NCBI GenBank assembly: GCA_018303225.1
Contig: JAGVYO010000025.1
Location: forward strand, 1-18,812
Direction of reading: 5' to 3'
Origin: Candidatus Woesearchaeota archaeon
GTDB taxonomy: Archaea > Nanobdellota > Nanobdellia > Woesearchaeales > JAGVYO01
Length of the DNA: 18,812 bases
This document shows, one piece after another, positions 5,994-12,469 of the stretch. The notes beneath the pieces were generated by a model, which had not been told where the DNA came from, did no database searches, and saw only the letters and a list, made by a program, of their open reading frames with translations. The position numbers and the translations under genes were made by a program. Position 1 is the first letter of the stretch. The number at the start of each line of letters is the position of its first letter.

Positions 5994-6109
5994 CTCAATT
6001 TTCCACCCCTCTCGGAGTGGTGGTCAAATGACTCATGGAAAATTGAGGGTCCAGAAAACCGACCCGAGCGAGCATGCCACCGGTCTCCGACCGGTGGTGG
6101 TCGGTTTTC
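5994..6109 (+). repeat. Twin-hairpin element, copy B
   Basis: Hairpin 1: perfect 12-bp arms CTCAATTTTCCA (5994-6005) and TGGAAAATTGAG (6036-6047). Six-base gap 6048-6053. Hairpin 2: perfect 11-bp arms GAAAACCGACC (6054-6064) and GGTCGGTTTTC (6099-6109), with an inner perfect 8-bp stem CCACCGGT/ACCGGTGG (6077-6084/6090-6097). It starts 3 bases after the stop of the cysteine-rich gene and ends before the antiporter promoter. It shares order, arm cores and spacing with copy A. It could also act as a terminator, but there is no T-run directly after it. Confidence 0.75.
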
Positions 6110-6122
6110 GCTTGACGTTAAG

Positions 6123-6130
6123 TTTATAAA
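6123..6130 (+). promoter_or_regulatory. TATA box for antiporter gene
   Basis: TTTATAAA, centre 27 bases before ATG 6154; predicts a leaderless transcript. Confidence 0.65.
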
Positions 6131-6153
6131 CACCTTTTCCGGAATAACCTATA

Positions 6154-7350
6154 ATGGTGTCCTCCCTCTGGGTCATATTTGTTTCATTGGCATTGGCCTT
6201 CCTACTGTCCTCGTTCTTCAAGAGGATGGGCCTGCCGAGGGTGCTGGGCCAGCTGCTGGCGGGAATCATCCTGGGTGTGGGGATTCTTCGCACGTATCTG
6301 TTCGATGCGCAGAATATGGAGGTGCTGTCGTTCCTGGCGGATCTCGGCATCATCCTTCTCTTCTTTTATGCCGGCCTGGAGACCAACTTCAAAAACTTTT
6401 CAAAAAAAATCAGGAGATCCGTGCTGGTGTCCCTCTTTAACACCTTGCTGCCGCTGCTCATCGGTTTCCTTGTGATGAGATGGGTGTTCCACTTCGATAT
6501 CCTGGCCAGCATCGTCGTGGGCATTTCCCTCTCGGTGAGTGCGCTTTCGGTCTCTGTGCTGGAAGAATTAAAGATGCTCAAGTCCAAGATCGGCAACTCC
6601 ATCATCACCATAGGCGCGGTCGATGACGTCATTGAGCTGCTGCTGGTAACCCTTGTCGTATCTTTCCTCCACGGCCTCAGTGTAGACCTTACGATTCCGA
6701 AGATGCTTATGGAGATCGGCTTATTATCCATTGTCATCATCATCGCCCGGTTATGGCTGGTGCCTTTTACCCTCAAATTTGTTGACCGTGAGAAATCAAG
6801 CACCTCACGGTTCCTGGGGTCGCTGCTCATCATCCTGCTGTTTGCTTCGCTTTCCGAAGTCCTCGGCATCGGGTCGTTGATAGGAGCTATGATAGCAGGT
6901 ATCCTTATCCGGCAGACCATATTCCATGAGGTCACCATCCCGAACTGGGAGCAGCACGACATTGTCAAATCCATCCACATCATTGCCTTCGGCTTTTTGA
7001 TTCCCCTCTTTTTTGTCTGGGTCGGCGTGAATGTGGATGTTACCCACTTCTTTCAGAATCTGAACCTTATTCTTGCGCTTACGCTCATCGCCATCATCGG
7101 CACCGTGGGCGGGACGGCTCTGGCTGTGATGCTCGACAAAGGCACATGGAGGGAAGGGGTGCTTCTGGGCTGGGGGCTGAATCCCAAAGGAGACGTAGAG
7201 CTGGTCATTGCGGTCCTGGCGCTGAAAAGCAGCCTTATCACGCTGCCCATCTTCAGTTCGCTGGTCATCATGTCCCTCCTTACAACCTTTGTTTCGCCTA
7301 TCATGTTCAAACGGCTATTGCTGAAGTATCATATCAAAGGCGGATCGTAA
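6154..7350 (+). CDS. CPA2-family cation/proton antiporter (Na_H_Exchanger domain)
   Basis: 398 residues with about twelve to thirteen hydrophobic segments and no soluble regulatory domain. Family motifs are RVLGQLLAGIILGVGIL (residues 29-45), ILLFFYAGLETNF (67-79), SLSVSALSVSVLEEL (125-139) and GAVDDVIEL (154-162). The acidic pair D157-D158 is the ion-binding site typical of electrogenic antiporters. The last segment includes LGWGLNPKGDVELVIA, also typical. It would exchange Na+ or K+ for protons across the membrane. The missing C-terminal TrkA-N domain separates it from KefB/C-type K+ efflux systems. It is transcribed alone from the TATA box at 6123-6130, with a terminator candidate at 7356-7397. 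Confidence 0.9.
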   Translation: MVSSLWVIFVSLALAFLLSSFFKRMGLPRVLGQLLAGIILGVGILRTYLFDAQNMEVLSFLADLGIILLFFYAGLETNFKNFSKKIRRSVLVSLFNTLLPLLIGFLVMRWVFHFDILASIVVGISLSVSALSVSVLEELKMLKSKIGNSIITIGAVDDVIELLLVTLVVSFLHGLSVDLTIPKMLMEIGLLSIVIIIARLWLVPFTLKFVDREKSSTSRFLGSLLIILLFASLSEVLGIGSLIGAMIAGILIRQTIFHEVTIPNWEQHDIVKSIHIIAFGFLIPLFFVWVGVNVDVTHFFQNLNLILALTLIAIIGTVGGTALAVMLDKGTWREGVLLGWGLNPKGDVELVIAVLALKSSLITLPIFSSLVIMSLLTTFVSPIMFKRLLLKYHIKGGS

Positions 7351-7355
7351 ACTCA

Positions 7356-7397
7356 GCCTCAAGAGGCGGTTGCGCAATCTTTTTCCATTATACTTTT
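7356..7397 (+). terminator. Terminator candidate after antiporter
   Basis: The small palindrome GCCTC-AA-GAGGC (7356-7367) is followed by two T-rich runs (CTTTTT near 7379-7385 and a run of six T at 7392-7397), between convergent genes. Confidence 0.45.
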
Positions 7398-7414
7398 TTC
7401 TAAAAGAATGACTC

Positions 7415-8227
7415 TTACCTAAACAAATTTCTAAACCAACCTATGACCTTCTGAAAGAAAGATTTTTGCGGTTCAGGCAAATCTCCTCTGAAAATAACTA
7501 ATGCTTCTTTTAGATTGCTGTCCTTCGTATTTATATTATCGTATTCCCAAACCCATTCATTTTCTGCAATCTTTTCTATAGGATATTTATCATTAGATTG
7601 GACATTTAAATCATCTCCATGAATGATAATTTTCTCGTGGTCTGCTTTTGAGAATCTAGGTAGACTATCTAGGTAATACTCGAAGGGAAGAGTTATATCT
7701 TGTTCGATTTCTACAACTAACGTTTCTCCGGGAACTAAATTAAACTCCCTTGTTCCTGCAAACCTCCCTTCTTCATTTTCAATAACGAGAATCTCGTCCT
7801 GCTCAATAACATATCCTACTCCATGTTTACTCTTAATCAAAGGAACATCTTTATTTGAAGCATACGGGTTAAGTTTTTTATACTCTGCATCTGGTTTATA
7901 ATACATTTTGATTCTTGTAGTCCCCTCTGTAACATCAACATCCTTACATCCACCATAACAACTTTTTCCTTTTGCCTTCAAATATAATCTAACACTAACC
8001 TCTTCCTCTTCATTAGACTTAATCTCGAAGACTGCAGTTAACCTGCCTTCACCATATTCGTTAACGGATATGTTTACGATAGCATCTTTCAATTCGATAT
8101 CTAATAGTCTATCAAAGACCACGCCAGAACTTTCATCAACTCTGTCGATAACCACGTCTGCACTTGCCAAAGGAAGAATCAAAAGTGCAAATATCAACAT
8201 GAATGCAAACGTTGCTTTTTGTTTCAT
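7415..8227 (-). CDS. Exported protein of unknown function, AT-rich gene
   Basis: 270 residues from ATG 8227, chosen because a TATA box lies 26 bases before it (8250-8257); 13 more in-frame codons upstream would run into that box. The signal peptide is residues 1-23 (FALLILPLASA, then DVV). The rest is rich in Glu, Lys, Asp and beta-type patterns, with a Cys pair in KSCYGGCKD and a C-terminal amphipathic helix (FFQKVIGWFRNLFR) that may lie on the membrane. No family recognised; the alternating pattern resembles secreted beta-sandwich proteins. The gene and the bases up to about 8400 are clearly AT-richer than both neighbours and use A/T-ending codons, which suggests separate origin by transfer. 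It is convergent with the antiporter. Confidence 0.75.
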   Translation of the reverse strand: MKQKATFAFMLIFALLILPLASADVVIDRVDESSGVVFDRLLDIELKDAIVNISVNEYGEGRLTAVFEIKSNEEEEVSVRLYLKAKGKSCYGGCKDVDVTEGTTRIKMYYKPDAEYKKLNPYASNKDVPLIKSKHGVGYVIEQDEILVIENEEGRFAGTREFNLVPGETLVVEIEQDITLPFEYYLDSLPRFSKADHEKIIIHGDDLNVQSNDKYPIEKIAENEWVWEYDNINTKDSNLKEALVIFRGDLPEPQKSFFQKVIGWFRNLFR

Positions 8228-8474
8228 AAGTTTGATTAAAGAGAAGATGCTTATAAACTCTTCCAAAGCTTCAAGTAGAATTGAAGTAAAACTAATTTTG
8301 GCAAAGCTGAATAGATTATCCGAAGAATCAGTGATTCCCTATTCATCTACTGGAATTTTTATTCTTACTAGAATGCCTAAGATTGTTAACCGAAGACATT
8401 TTCTCTAGGGCAAACCGCAACGGTGCTATCCTTCCTTGCTTATTGAGACCGGTTTCAAACGCTTCACCAAAAGG
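8228..8474. other. AT-rich intergenic stretch without a convincing gene
   Basis: Between the exported protein and the ribosomal operon. Bases 8250-8257 are the promoter of the minus-strand gene. A plus-strand open stretch ending at 8408 gives a protein-like tail (VKLILAKLNRLSEESVIPYS), but its upstream part is only the shadow of the exported-protein gene and it has no start signal. It may be a decayed fragment. No RNA gene is seen. Confidence 0.5.
8250..8257 (-). promoter_or_regulatory. TATA box for AT-rich exported protein gene
   Basis: TTTATAAG on the minus strand, centre about 26 bases before ATG 8227. Confidence 0.6.
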
Positions 8475-8482
8475 TTTATAAA
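8475..8482 (+). promoter_or_regulatory. TATA box for S19e ribosomal operon
   Basis: TTTATAAA within GGTTTATAAATGG. The expected transcript start is near 8503-8506, leaving a leader of about 44 bases before ATG 8549, unlike the leaderless genes around it. Confidence 0.65.
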
Positions 8483-8505
8483 TGGCCTGCTATCTCTTTC
8501 CTCTA

Positions 8506-8540
8506 CGCTACTTCGTAGCGGTTCTAGTGCCGCAAGGCGC
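8506..8540 (+). promoter_or_regulatory. Structured 5' leader of S19e operon (two hairpins)
   Basis: Perfect hairpin CGCTAC-TTC-GTAGCG (8506-8520) begins at the predicted transcript start. A second hairpin has stem 8527-8531/8536-8540 (G-C, U-G, G-C, C-G, C-G) closed by a GCAA tetraloop. No SD is visible before ATG 8549. A ribosomal-protein autoregulation site is a reasonable guess but is not shown. Confidence 0.45.
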
Positions 8541-8548
8541 GAAAGATC

Positions 8549-9142
8549 ATGGGAAACATCTACGAAACCGATCCAAGTGAACTTATAGCCAAAGTTTCTG
8601 GCAGTTTGAAGGCTCTTCCCGAGCTGAAGGCGCCGGCATGGGCTGCTTTTGTTAAAACAGGCCATTTCAAGGAGCGGCCTCCGGTAAATCCGGACTGGTG
8701 GCATATGCGTGCTGCTTCGATACTGAGAGCCATCTATGTGAAAGGTCCCATCGGCGTATCCAAGCTGCGGACCAAATACGGCGGGAAGAAGAACCGCGGG
8801 GTAAGGCCGGAGCATTTCTACAAGGGTTCGGGCAGCATCATCCGCAAGATCCTTCAGCAGCTGGAGAAATCCGGTCTGGTCAAACAGGTCAACGTCAGCG
8901 GCCATAAAGGCCGCGCCATCACGCCCCAGGGCATCAAATTACTGAGCCAGGCAGCTCCCAAAAAAACAGTTGTCCGCAAGGAAACGGCTGAAACGCCTGC
9001 AGGTTCCGATGTGAAAGAAGAAGTGCCCAAGAAAATCAAAAGGCCTGCCAGGAAGGAAAAGGCCGAGAAAGAACCGGTTCCGGCAGTTAGCCCTGAGCCT
9101 GTCAAGAAGGCCGGCGAAACAACCAAGACTGCTCCTGAGTAG
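8549..9142 (+). CDS. rps19e: Small-subunit ribosomal protein S19e with long C-terminal tail
   Basis: 197 residues; usual archaeal S19e is about 150. The core (residues 1-135) matches the family: YETDPSELIAKVSGSLK, then APAWAAFVKTGHFKERPP, DWWHMRAASILRAIYVKGP, a winged-helix-like region with RTKYGGKKNRGVRPEHFYKGSG, and AITPQGIKLL at the end of the core. S19e is needed for 40S/30S-type subunit maturation and binds near the 3' domain of 16S rRNA. The tail (about 136-197) is low-complexity, rich in Lys, Glu, Pro and Ala, and probably disordered. First gene of the operon S19e-PDCD5-L39e-unknown-L31e. The start is fixed by homology to the S19e N-terminus. Confidence 0.95.
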   Translation: MGNIYETDPSELIAKVSGSLKALPELKAPAWAAFVKTGHFKERPPVNPDWWHMRAASILRAIYVKGPIGVSKLRTKYGGKKNRGVRPEHFYKGSGSIIRKILQQLEKSGLVKQVNVSGHKGRAITPQGIKLLSQAAPKKTVVRKETAETPAGSDVKEEVPKKIKRPARKEKAEKEPVPAVSPEPVKKAGETTKTAPE

Positions 9143-9145
9143 AAA

Positions 9146-9481
9146 ATGGATGATGATTTGGAGGCACTGAAGAAAAGACGGTTGGAAGAACTGCAGCGGT
9201 CCCAGCAGGATGCGTTCCAGCAGGAAATGCAGGAACGGCAGCAGCTGGAGCAGCAGGTCCAGCAGCTCGAAAGCATGGTGAAGCCGATTTTCACCAAAGA
9301 GGCCCTGAGCCGATACGGCACCCTGAAGACCGCGCATCCGGAAAAAGCGATCCAATTGCTGGTGGTGCTGGCCCAGGCTATCCAGCAGGGGCAGATCAAA
9401 CAGGTCAACGATGTGCAGCTCAAGGCGCTCCTGAAGCAGATGACGCCTGCCAAAAAGGGCATCACGATCACGAGGAAATAA
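9146..9481 (+). CDS. PDCD5-family DNA-binding protein
   Basis: 111 residues. An N-terminal acidic/basic helix LEALKKRRLEELQRSQQDAF and a Gln/Glu-rich coiled region (residues 20-45) lead into the conserved three-helix core with IFTKEALSRYGTLKTAHPEKA, LLVVLAQAIQQGQI and QVNDVQLKALLKQM, the hallmark of the archaeal/eukaryal PDCD5 (dsDNA_bind) family. Length fits the family (110-120). Its cellular role in archaea is unsettled; it is regularly encoded between S19e and L39e, as here. It starts 3 bases after the S19e stop, and its TAA stop shares one base with the L39e ATG (TAATG). Confidence 0.93.
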   Translation: MDDDLEALKKRRLEELQRSQQDAFQQEMQERQQLEQQVQQLESMVKPIFTKEALSRYGTLKTAHPEKAIQLLVVLAQAIQQGQIKQVNDVQLKALLKQMTPAKKGITITRK

Positions 9482-9654
9482 TGTCACGCATCAAATCACC
9501 GGGAAAGAAGAAGCGCTTGGCAAAAGCGCACCGTCAGACACGCTGGGCGCCGTTCTGGACTGTTCCCAAGAAGTACGGCAAGAACAGAAGGGTCCATCCG
9601 GGTCGGCATACGGTTGTGAAGCGGTCGTGGCGAAGGACCAAGATAGGGGCATGA
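9481..9654 (+). CDS. rpl39e: Large-subunit ribosomal protein L39e
   Basis: 57 residues, extremely basic, read directly from the sequence: begins MSRIKSPGKKKRLAKAHRQ, continues RWAPFWTVPKKYGKNRRV and ends SWRRTKIGA. The order basic N-terminus, RxxPxW, then a closing WRRTK is diagnostic of L39e, which lines the peptide exit tunnel. It is slightly longer than the usual 51 residues. Start overlaps the PDCD5 stop (TAATG); stop overlaps the next gene as ATGA (9651-9654). Position in the operon is the standard archaeal one. Confidence 0.95.
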   Translation: MSRIKSPGKKKRLAKAHRQTRWAPFWTVPKKYGKNRRVHPGRHTVVKRSWRRTKIGA

Positions 9655-10043
9655 GAAAAATGACAACCTTCCAATCACTTCAAACAGCCAAATCTAGGAG
9701 ACTGGAAACCCGTCTTAATAACCGACAAAAGCCTATTTCGCCATTAGATGCAGTGGAAGAACTGAGAGCTTTAGTGAACGATGATTTTCGTCGGGGTGTT
9801 CCATTTCAAGATGTCTCTAGCCAGATGGGTCGTACTTATTGGCTAGGTGAACTTCTTCGTGAATATCGCATTCTTTTAGGAGATGCTCCCATTTCTGCCG
9901 AAGCGGTGAGGGGTGTTGCATCTATGGGTGGTGGACTATATGCAGATCATATTTGGAAAGACCCCAGTGATAACGGCTTTTCTGAACAAACAGCAGATGA
10001 CGAATCCAAACCGGAAGTAGTGAGGAATTACTTAAATGGCTAA
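9651..10043 (+). CDS. Unrecognised 130-residue protein inserted in ribosomal operon
   Basis: Start ATG 9651 overlaps the L39e stop (ATGA); GTG 9627 or ATG 9660 are alternatives. Its own stop lies 8 bases inside the L31e gene, so it is locked between two ribosomal genes. The protein begins MRKMTTFQSLQTAKSRRLET and is mixed-charge, soluble and apparently alpha-helical (DAVEELRALVNDDFRRG, YWLGELLREYRILLGDAP), with a Gly-rich GVASMGGGLYADHIW and an acidic end. No signal, membrane segment or known motif. Codon choice differs from neighbours: many CGT, CTT and TTA codons and lower G+C, hinting at a later arrival. A ribosome-linked role is only suggested by position. Confidence 0.7.
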   Translation: MRKMTTFQSLQTAKSRRLETRLNNRQKPISPLDAVEELRALVNDDFRRGVPFQDVSSQMGRTYWLGELLREYRILLGDAPISAEAVRGVASMGGGLYADHIWKDPSDNGFSEQTADDESKPEVVRNYLNG

Positions 10044-10566
10044 GAAAGAAGAAAAAACCGTCAAGCTGGAACGCAATTACACCATTCCGCTACGCAAAGC
10101 GTTTCTGAAGGCGCCTGCATATCGAAGAGCCAAGCGGGCGGTTTCGGAAGTGCGCATTTTTGCCACAAGGCACATGAAAGCTTCAGAGGTCAAGATCGGC
10201 AAATACCTGAATCTGGCGCTGTGGAAGCACGGCATCAAGAACCCGCCGCACCATGTCAAGGTCGTATGCACCAAGGATGCCGAGGGCATTGTCAAGGTTG
10301 AGCTGGAAGGCGCTCCGACAGAGAAGATGGAAGCGCCGAAGAAAGCAATCACGAAAGGGCTGAAAAAAGAAAAGAAATCCAAGGCCGAGCAGAAGATTGA
10401 GGAAAAGGCTGCGGAAGTGAAAGAGGAGCAGCAGGAAAAGGCCAAGGAGATCCAGAAAGAGGAGATCAGGGAACTGAAGAAAGAGCACCCCCATGTTCAT
10501 GCCCCCCGAATGCCGCCGCCGCAGAAAACGCAGGATACGCACCCCCCGGCACCGAAGCAGAAGTAA
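10036..10566 (+). CDS. rpl31e: Large-subunit ribosomal protein L31e with long C-terminal coiled tail
   Basis: 176 residues, about twice the usual 85-95. The core (residues 9-92) is classic L31e: ERNYTIPLRKAFLKAPAYRR, AVSEVRIFATRHMKASEVKI, then LNLALWKHGIKNPPHHVKV. L31e sits near the exit tunnel of the large subunit. The tail (about 93-176) starts with a Lys-rich stretch (KKAITKGLKKEKKSKAEQK), runs into a long charged, probably coiled-coil helix of Glu/Lys/Gln (EEKAAEVKEEQQEKAKEIQ) and ends in a Pro/His-rich part. The start overlaps the preceding gene by 8 bases; GTGAGGA upstream is a fair SD. The convergent gene begins 4 bases past its stop, so termination must occur inside or beyond that gene. 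Confidence 0.93.
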   Translation: MAKKEEKTVKLERNYTIPLRKAFLKAPAYRRAKRAVSEVRIFATRHMKASEVKIGKYLNLALWKHGIKNPPHHVKVVCTKDAEGIVKVELEGAPTEKMEAPKKAITKGLKKEKKSKAEQKIEEKAAEVKEEQQEKAKEIQKEEIRELKKEHPHVHAPRMPPPQKTQDTHPPAPKQK

Positions 10567-10570
10567 TCGT

Positions 10571-11317
10571 TTACCCTTTCTCTTTCAGTTTATCCTTTAT
10601 CGATGCATGCACTGCATCTCCGTGGAGTCGGCGTGCCAGTTCTTGGATGGGTGTTGTATACACCGCGCTTAACGGGTACATAAGGGCGGCTTTGTTAGGA
10701 CCCGTATACACCATCTCAGTGCCCTCTTTGCTCATTTTTATATTAGAATTTGTAATCGTCACAAGTTCCCCTTCGGCGCTGATACGATGGCACGTCACGC
10801 TGCAGTCCACTACATTCTGGCGGAACAAATTTCCGCCTTCCACTTTGATATAAATGCGCCTCTTGTAAGACCTTCCGTTTTCTTCTGTTCCGACAAGGAT
10901 TTCGATTTCGTAACGGCTTTGCATAGAATTGTAGAATCTGCCGGATACATCTCCGATGTTATGCGTCGAGTCCTTGTGCGTGATGGTTACACTTCCCCAT
11001 CTGGTGTTTTCCAGAGTTGCCTGGTATTCCGGAAAAAGATTGTCCTCCCCTCTTTTCTTGAAGGGTATGACCGGGATGCTCTCCCACTGGTCATACATTC
11101 TGTTTAAATCTGTGACGGGGGCCAAGAGGTCTTCCAAGAAAGCTTGTGCGTTAGAATTCGTATCGTGACCTTTTTTTGGGCCTTGATGGGTGGGCGGTTT
11201 ATGGGTAGAGCCGACCTCCCACGAAGGGTGTACATATTGCATGATGGCCTGCGGGGGAGGTAAGAAAGGGGATAATGCAATGCCTGTCAGTGTAGCAATC
11301 AAGGTTCGCTTCTTCAT
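10571..11317 (-). CDS. Exported protein of unknown function
   Basis: 248 residues from ATG 11317, chosen because a TATA box (11339-11346) sits 25 bases upstream; the longer open frame further upstream is the shadow of cbf5. N-terminal MKKRTLIATLTGIALSPFLP looks like a signal peptide or signal anchor, with possible cleavage after PPPQA. The rest is hydrophilic and appears beta-rich: WGSVTITHKDST, SRYEIEILVGTEENG, RRIYIKVEGGNLFRQ, with a single CSVTC pair. It ends in a charged helix. No family recognised. The 3' end is 4 bases from L31e (convergent). Confidence 0.7.
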   Translation of the reverse strand: MKKRTLIATLTGIALSPFLPPPQAIMQYVHPSWEVGSTHKPPTHQGPKKGHDTNSNAQAFLEDLLAPVTDLNRMYDQWESIPVIPFKKRGEDNLFPEYQATLENTRWGSVTITHKDSTHNIGDVSGRFYNSMQSRYEIEILVGTEENGRSYKRRIYIKVEGGNLFRQNVVDCSVTCHRISAEGELVTITNSNIKMSKEGTEMVYTGPNKAALMYPLSAVYTTPIQELARRLHGDAVHASIKDKLKEKG

Positions 11318-11338
11318 AAAAAATAAGGTTCGTTGTTC

Positions 11339-11346
11339 CTTTATAA
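11339..11346 (-). promoter_or_regulatory. TATA box for exported protein gene
   Basis: TTTATAAA on the minus strand (AAGTTTATAAAGG), centre about 25 bases before ATG 11317. Confidence 0.6.
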
Positions 11347-11395
11347 ACTTTTCCAGAATAATCACTACCTGATGACTACATGTTCTTGAAGCAAT

Positions 11396-11405
11396 CTTTT
11401 TAAAT
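11396..11405 (+). promoter_or_regulatory. TATA box for cbf5
   Basis: TTTTTAAATT, centre 26 bases before ATG 11427. It argues for 11427 over the ATG at 11409 as the real, leaderless start. Confidence 0.6.
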
Positions 11406-11426
11406 TGTATGCCAAACTCTGTTCGT

Positions 11427-12407
11427 ATGCCATTGCCTTTTGAAAACATCAAACGGGACGTCCTGGTGCGGAAAGAAGCCAAGACGGGTCCGCAATTCGG
11501 AACGGAGCCTTCCCAACGAAGCTCCGAAACCCTTATCCAGTACGGCATCGTCAACATCGACAAGCCGTCCGGTCCGACCAGCCATCAAACATCGGATTTT
11601 GTGCAGAAGATTCTGGGCATTGACAAAGCAGGCCATGCCGGAACGCTGGATCCGGGTGTCACGGGTGTACTGCCGATTGCACTGGGGCACGCTACAAGGA
11701 TTGTTCAGGCGCTGATGAACGTGGGCAAAGAGTATGTCTGCCTGATGCATGTGCACAAGCCGGTTTCTGAAGATGTCCTCAAAAAGGTCTTTATAGCGTT
11801 CACTGGAAAAATCAACCAATTGCCGCCGATTAAGAGTGCCGTCAAAAGGCAGCTGCGCACACGAGAAATCTATTATCTTGAGGTGATGGAGATAGACGGC
11901 CAGGACGTTCTTTTCAAGGTCGGTTGCCAGGCCGGCACCTATATCCGGAAATTATGCTTTGACATGGGGAAAAAATTAGGATGCGGTGCACATATGGCTG
12001 AATTACGGAGGACCAAAGCAGCGTGCTTTGACGAGTCCACATTAGTGACGCTTCATGACCTGACCGATGCGTTCCATTACTCTAAAGAAGGAAATGATAA
12101 AGCACTGAAAAAGTTTATCCAGCCAGTGGAGAGCGCATTGGCTCACCTGCCGAAGGTATGGGTGTTTGACACCACGGTCGAAAGCCTTTGCCACGGGATG
12201 GACCTGAAGGTGCCGGGCATTGCGAAGGTGCATTCCGGAATCCAGAAGGAATGTGACGTGGCTATCATGACCTTAAAGGACGAACTGGTCGCGCTGGGAA
12301 CTGCGGTCATGGATTCCAAAGCGATGCTGGGCGAGAAAGGAATTGCCGTAAAAACGCATAAGGTTTTTATGCTGCCGGGCACGTATGCGAGAAGTAAGGG
12401 AGTCTGA
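11427..12407 (+). CDS. cbf5: Cbf5, catalytic subunit of H/ACA RNA-guided pseudouridine synthase
   Basis: 326 residues. The N-terminus MPLPFENIKRDVLVRKEA is the archaeal Cbf5 start. The TruB-type catalytic domain has GIVNIDKPSGPTSHQ, then GHAGTLDPGVTGVLP with catalytic Asp75, the KEYVCLMHVHK strand and FTGKINQLPPIKSAVKR. GCQAGTYIRKLCFDMG and the AELRRTKAACF motif close the catalytic domain. The C-terminal PUA domain (about 244-326) contains GIAVKTHKVFMLPGTY. Cbf5 works with Nop10, Gar1 and L7Ae to modify rRNA and tRNA; none of these is in the window. The start is set by homology and by the TATA spacing. It is followed at a 62-base distance by the GCS2-like gene, which has its own TATA box. Confidence 0.96.
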   Translation: MPLPFENIKRDVLVRKEAKTGPQFGTEPSQRSSETLIQYGIVNIDKPSGPTSHQTSDFVQKILGIDKAGHAGTLDPGVTGVLPIALGHATRIVQALMNVGKEYVCLMHVHKPVSEDVLKKVFIAFTGKINQLPPIKSAVKRQLRTREIYYLEVMEIDGQDVLFKVGCQAGTYIRKLCFDMGKKLGCGAHMAELRRTKAACFDESTLVTLHDLTDAFHYSKEGNDKALKKFIQPVESALAHLPKVWVFDTTVESLCHGMDLKVPGIAKVHSGIQKECDVAIMTLKDELVALGTAVMDSKAMLGEKGIAVKTHKVFMLPGTYARSKGV

Positions 12408-12425
12408 ACTTCTAAGGGAAAGGTA

Positions 12426-12433
12426 TTTATAAG
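12426..12433 (+). promoter_or_regulatory. TATA box for GCS2-like gene
   Basis: TTTATAAG within GGTATTTATAAGGG. Predicted transcript start about 12455, shortly before TTG 12461 and ATG 12470. Confidence 0.55.
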
Positions 12434-12469
12434 GGCCTTTGGAATTATAATGCAGGGGTTTTGGAACAG

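Noticed and set aside
5994..6109. tRNA or CRISPR repeat in the GC-rich hairpin region
   Set aside because: No cloverleaf, no anticodon arm or CCA-type ends, and no regularly spaced identical repeats; the structure is two plain hairpins.
8070..8408. Plus-strand gene of 112 codons
   Set aside because: Its first half is the shadow of the exported-protein gene, with no promoter or SD; only a possible decayed fragment remains near the end.
11318..11563. 82-residue N-terminal extension of the minus-strand exported protein
   Set aside because: It is antisense to cbf5 and would hide the signal peptide; the TATA box at 11339-11346 supports ATG 11317.
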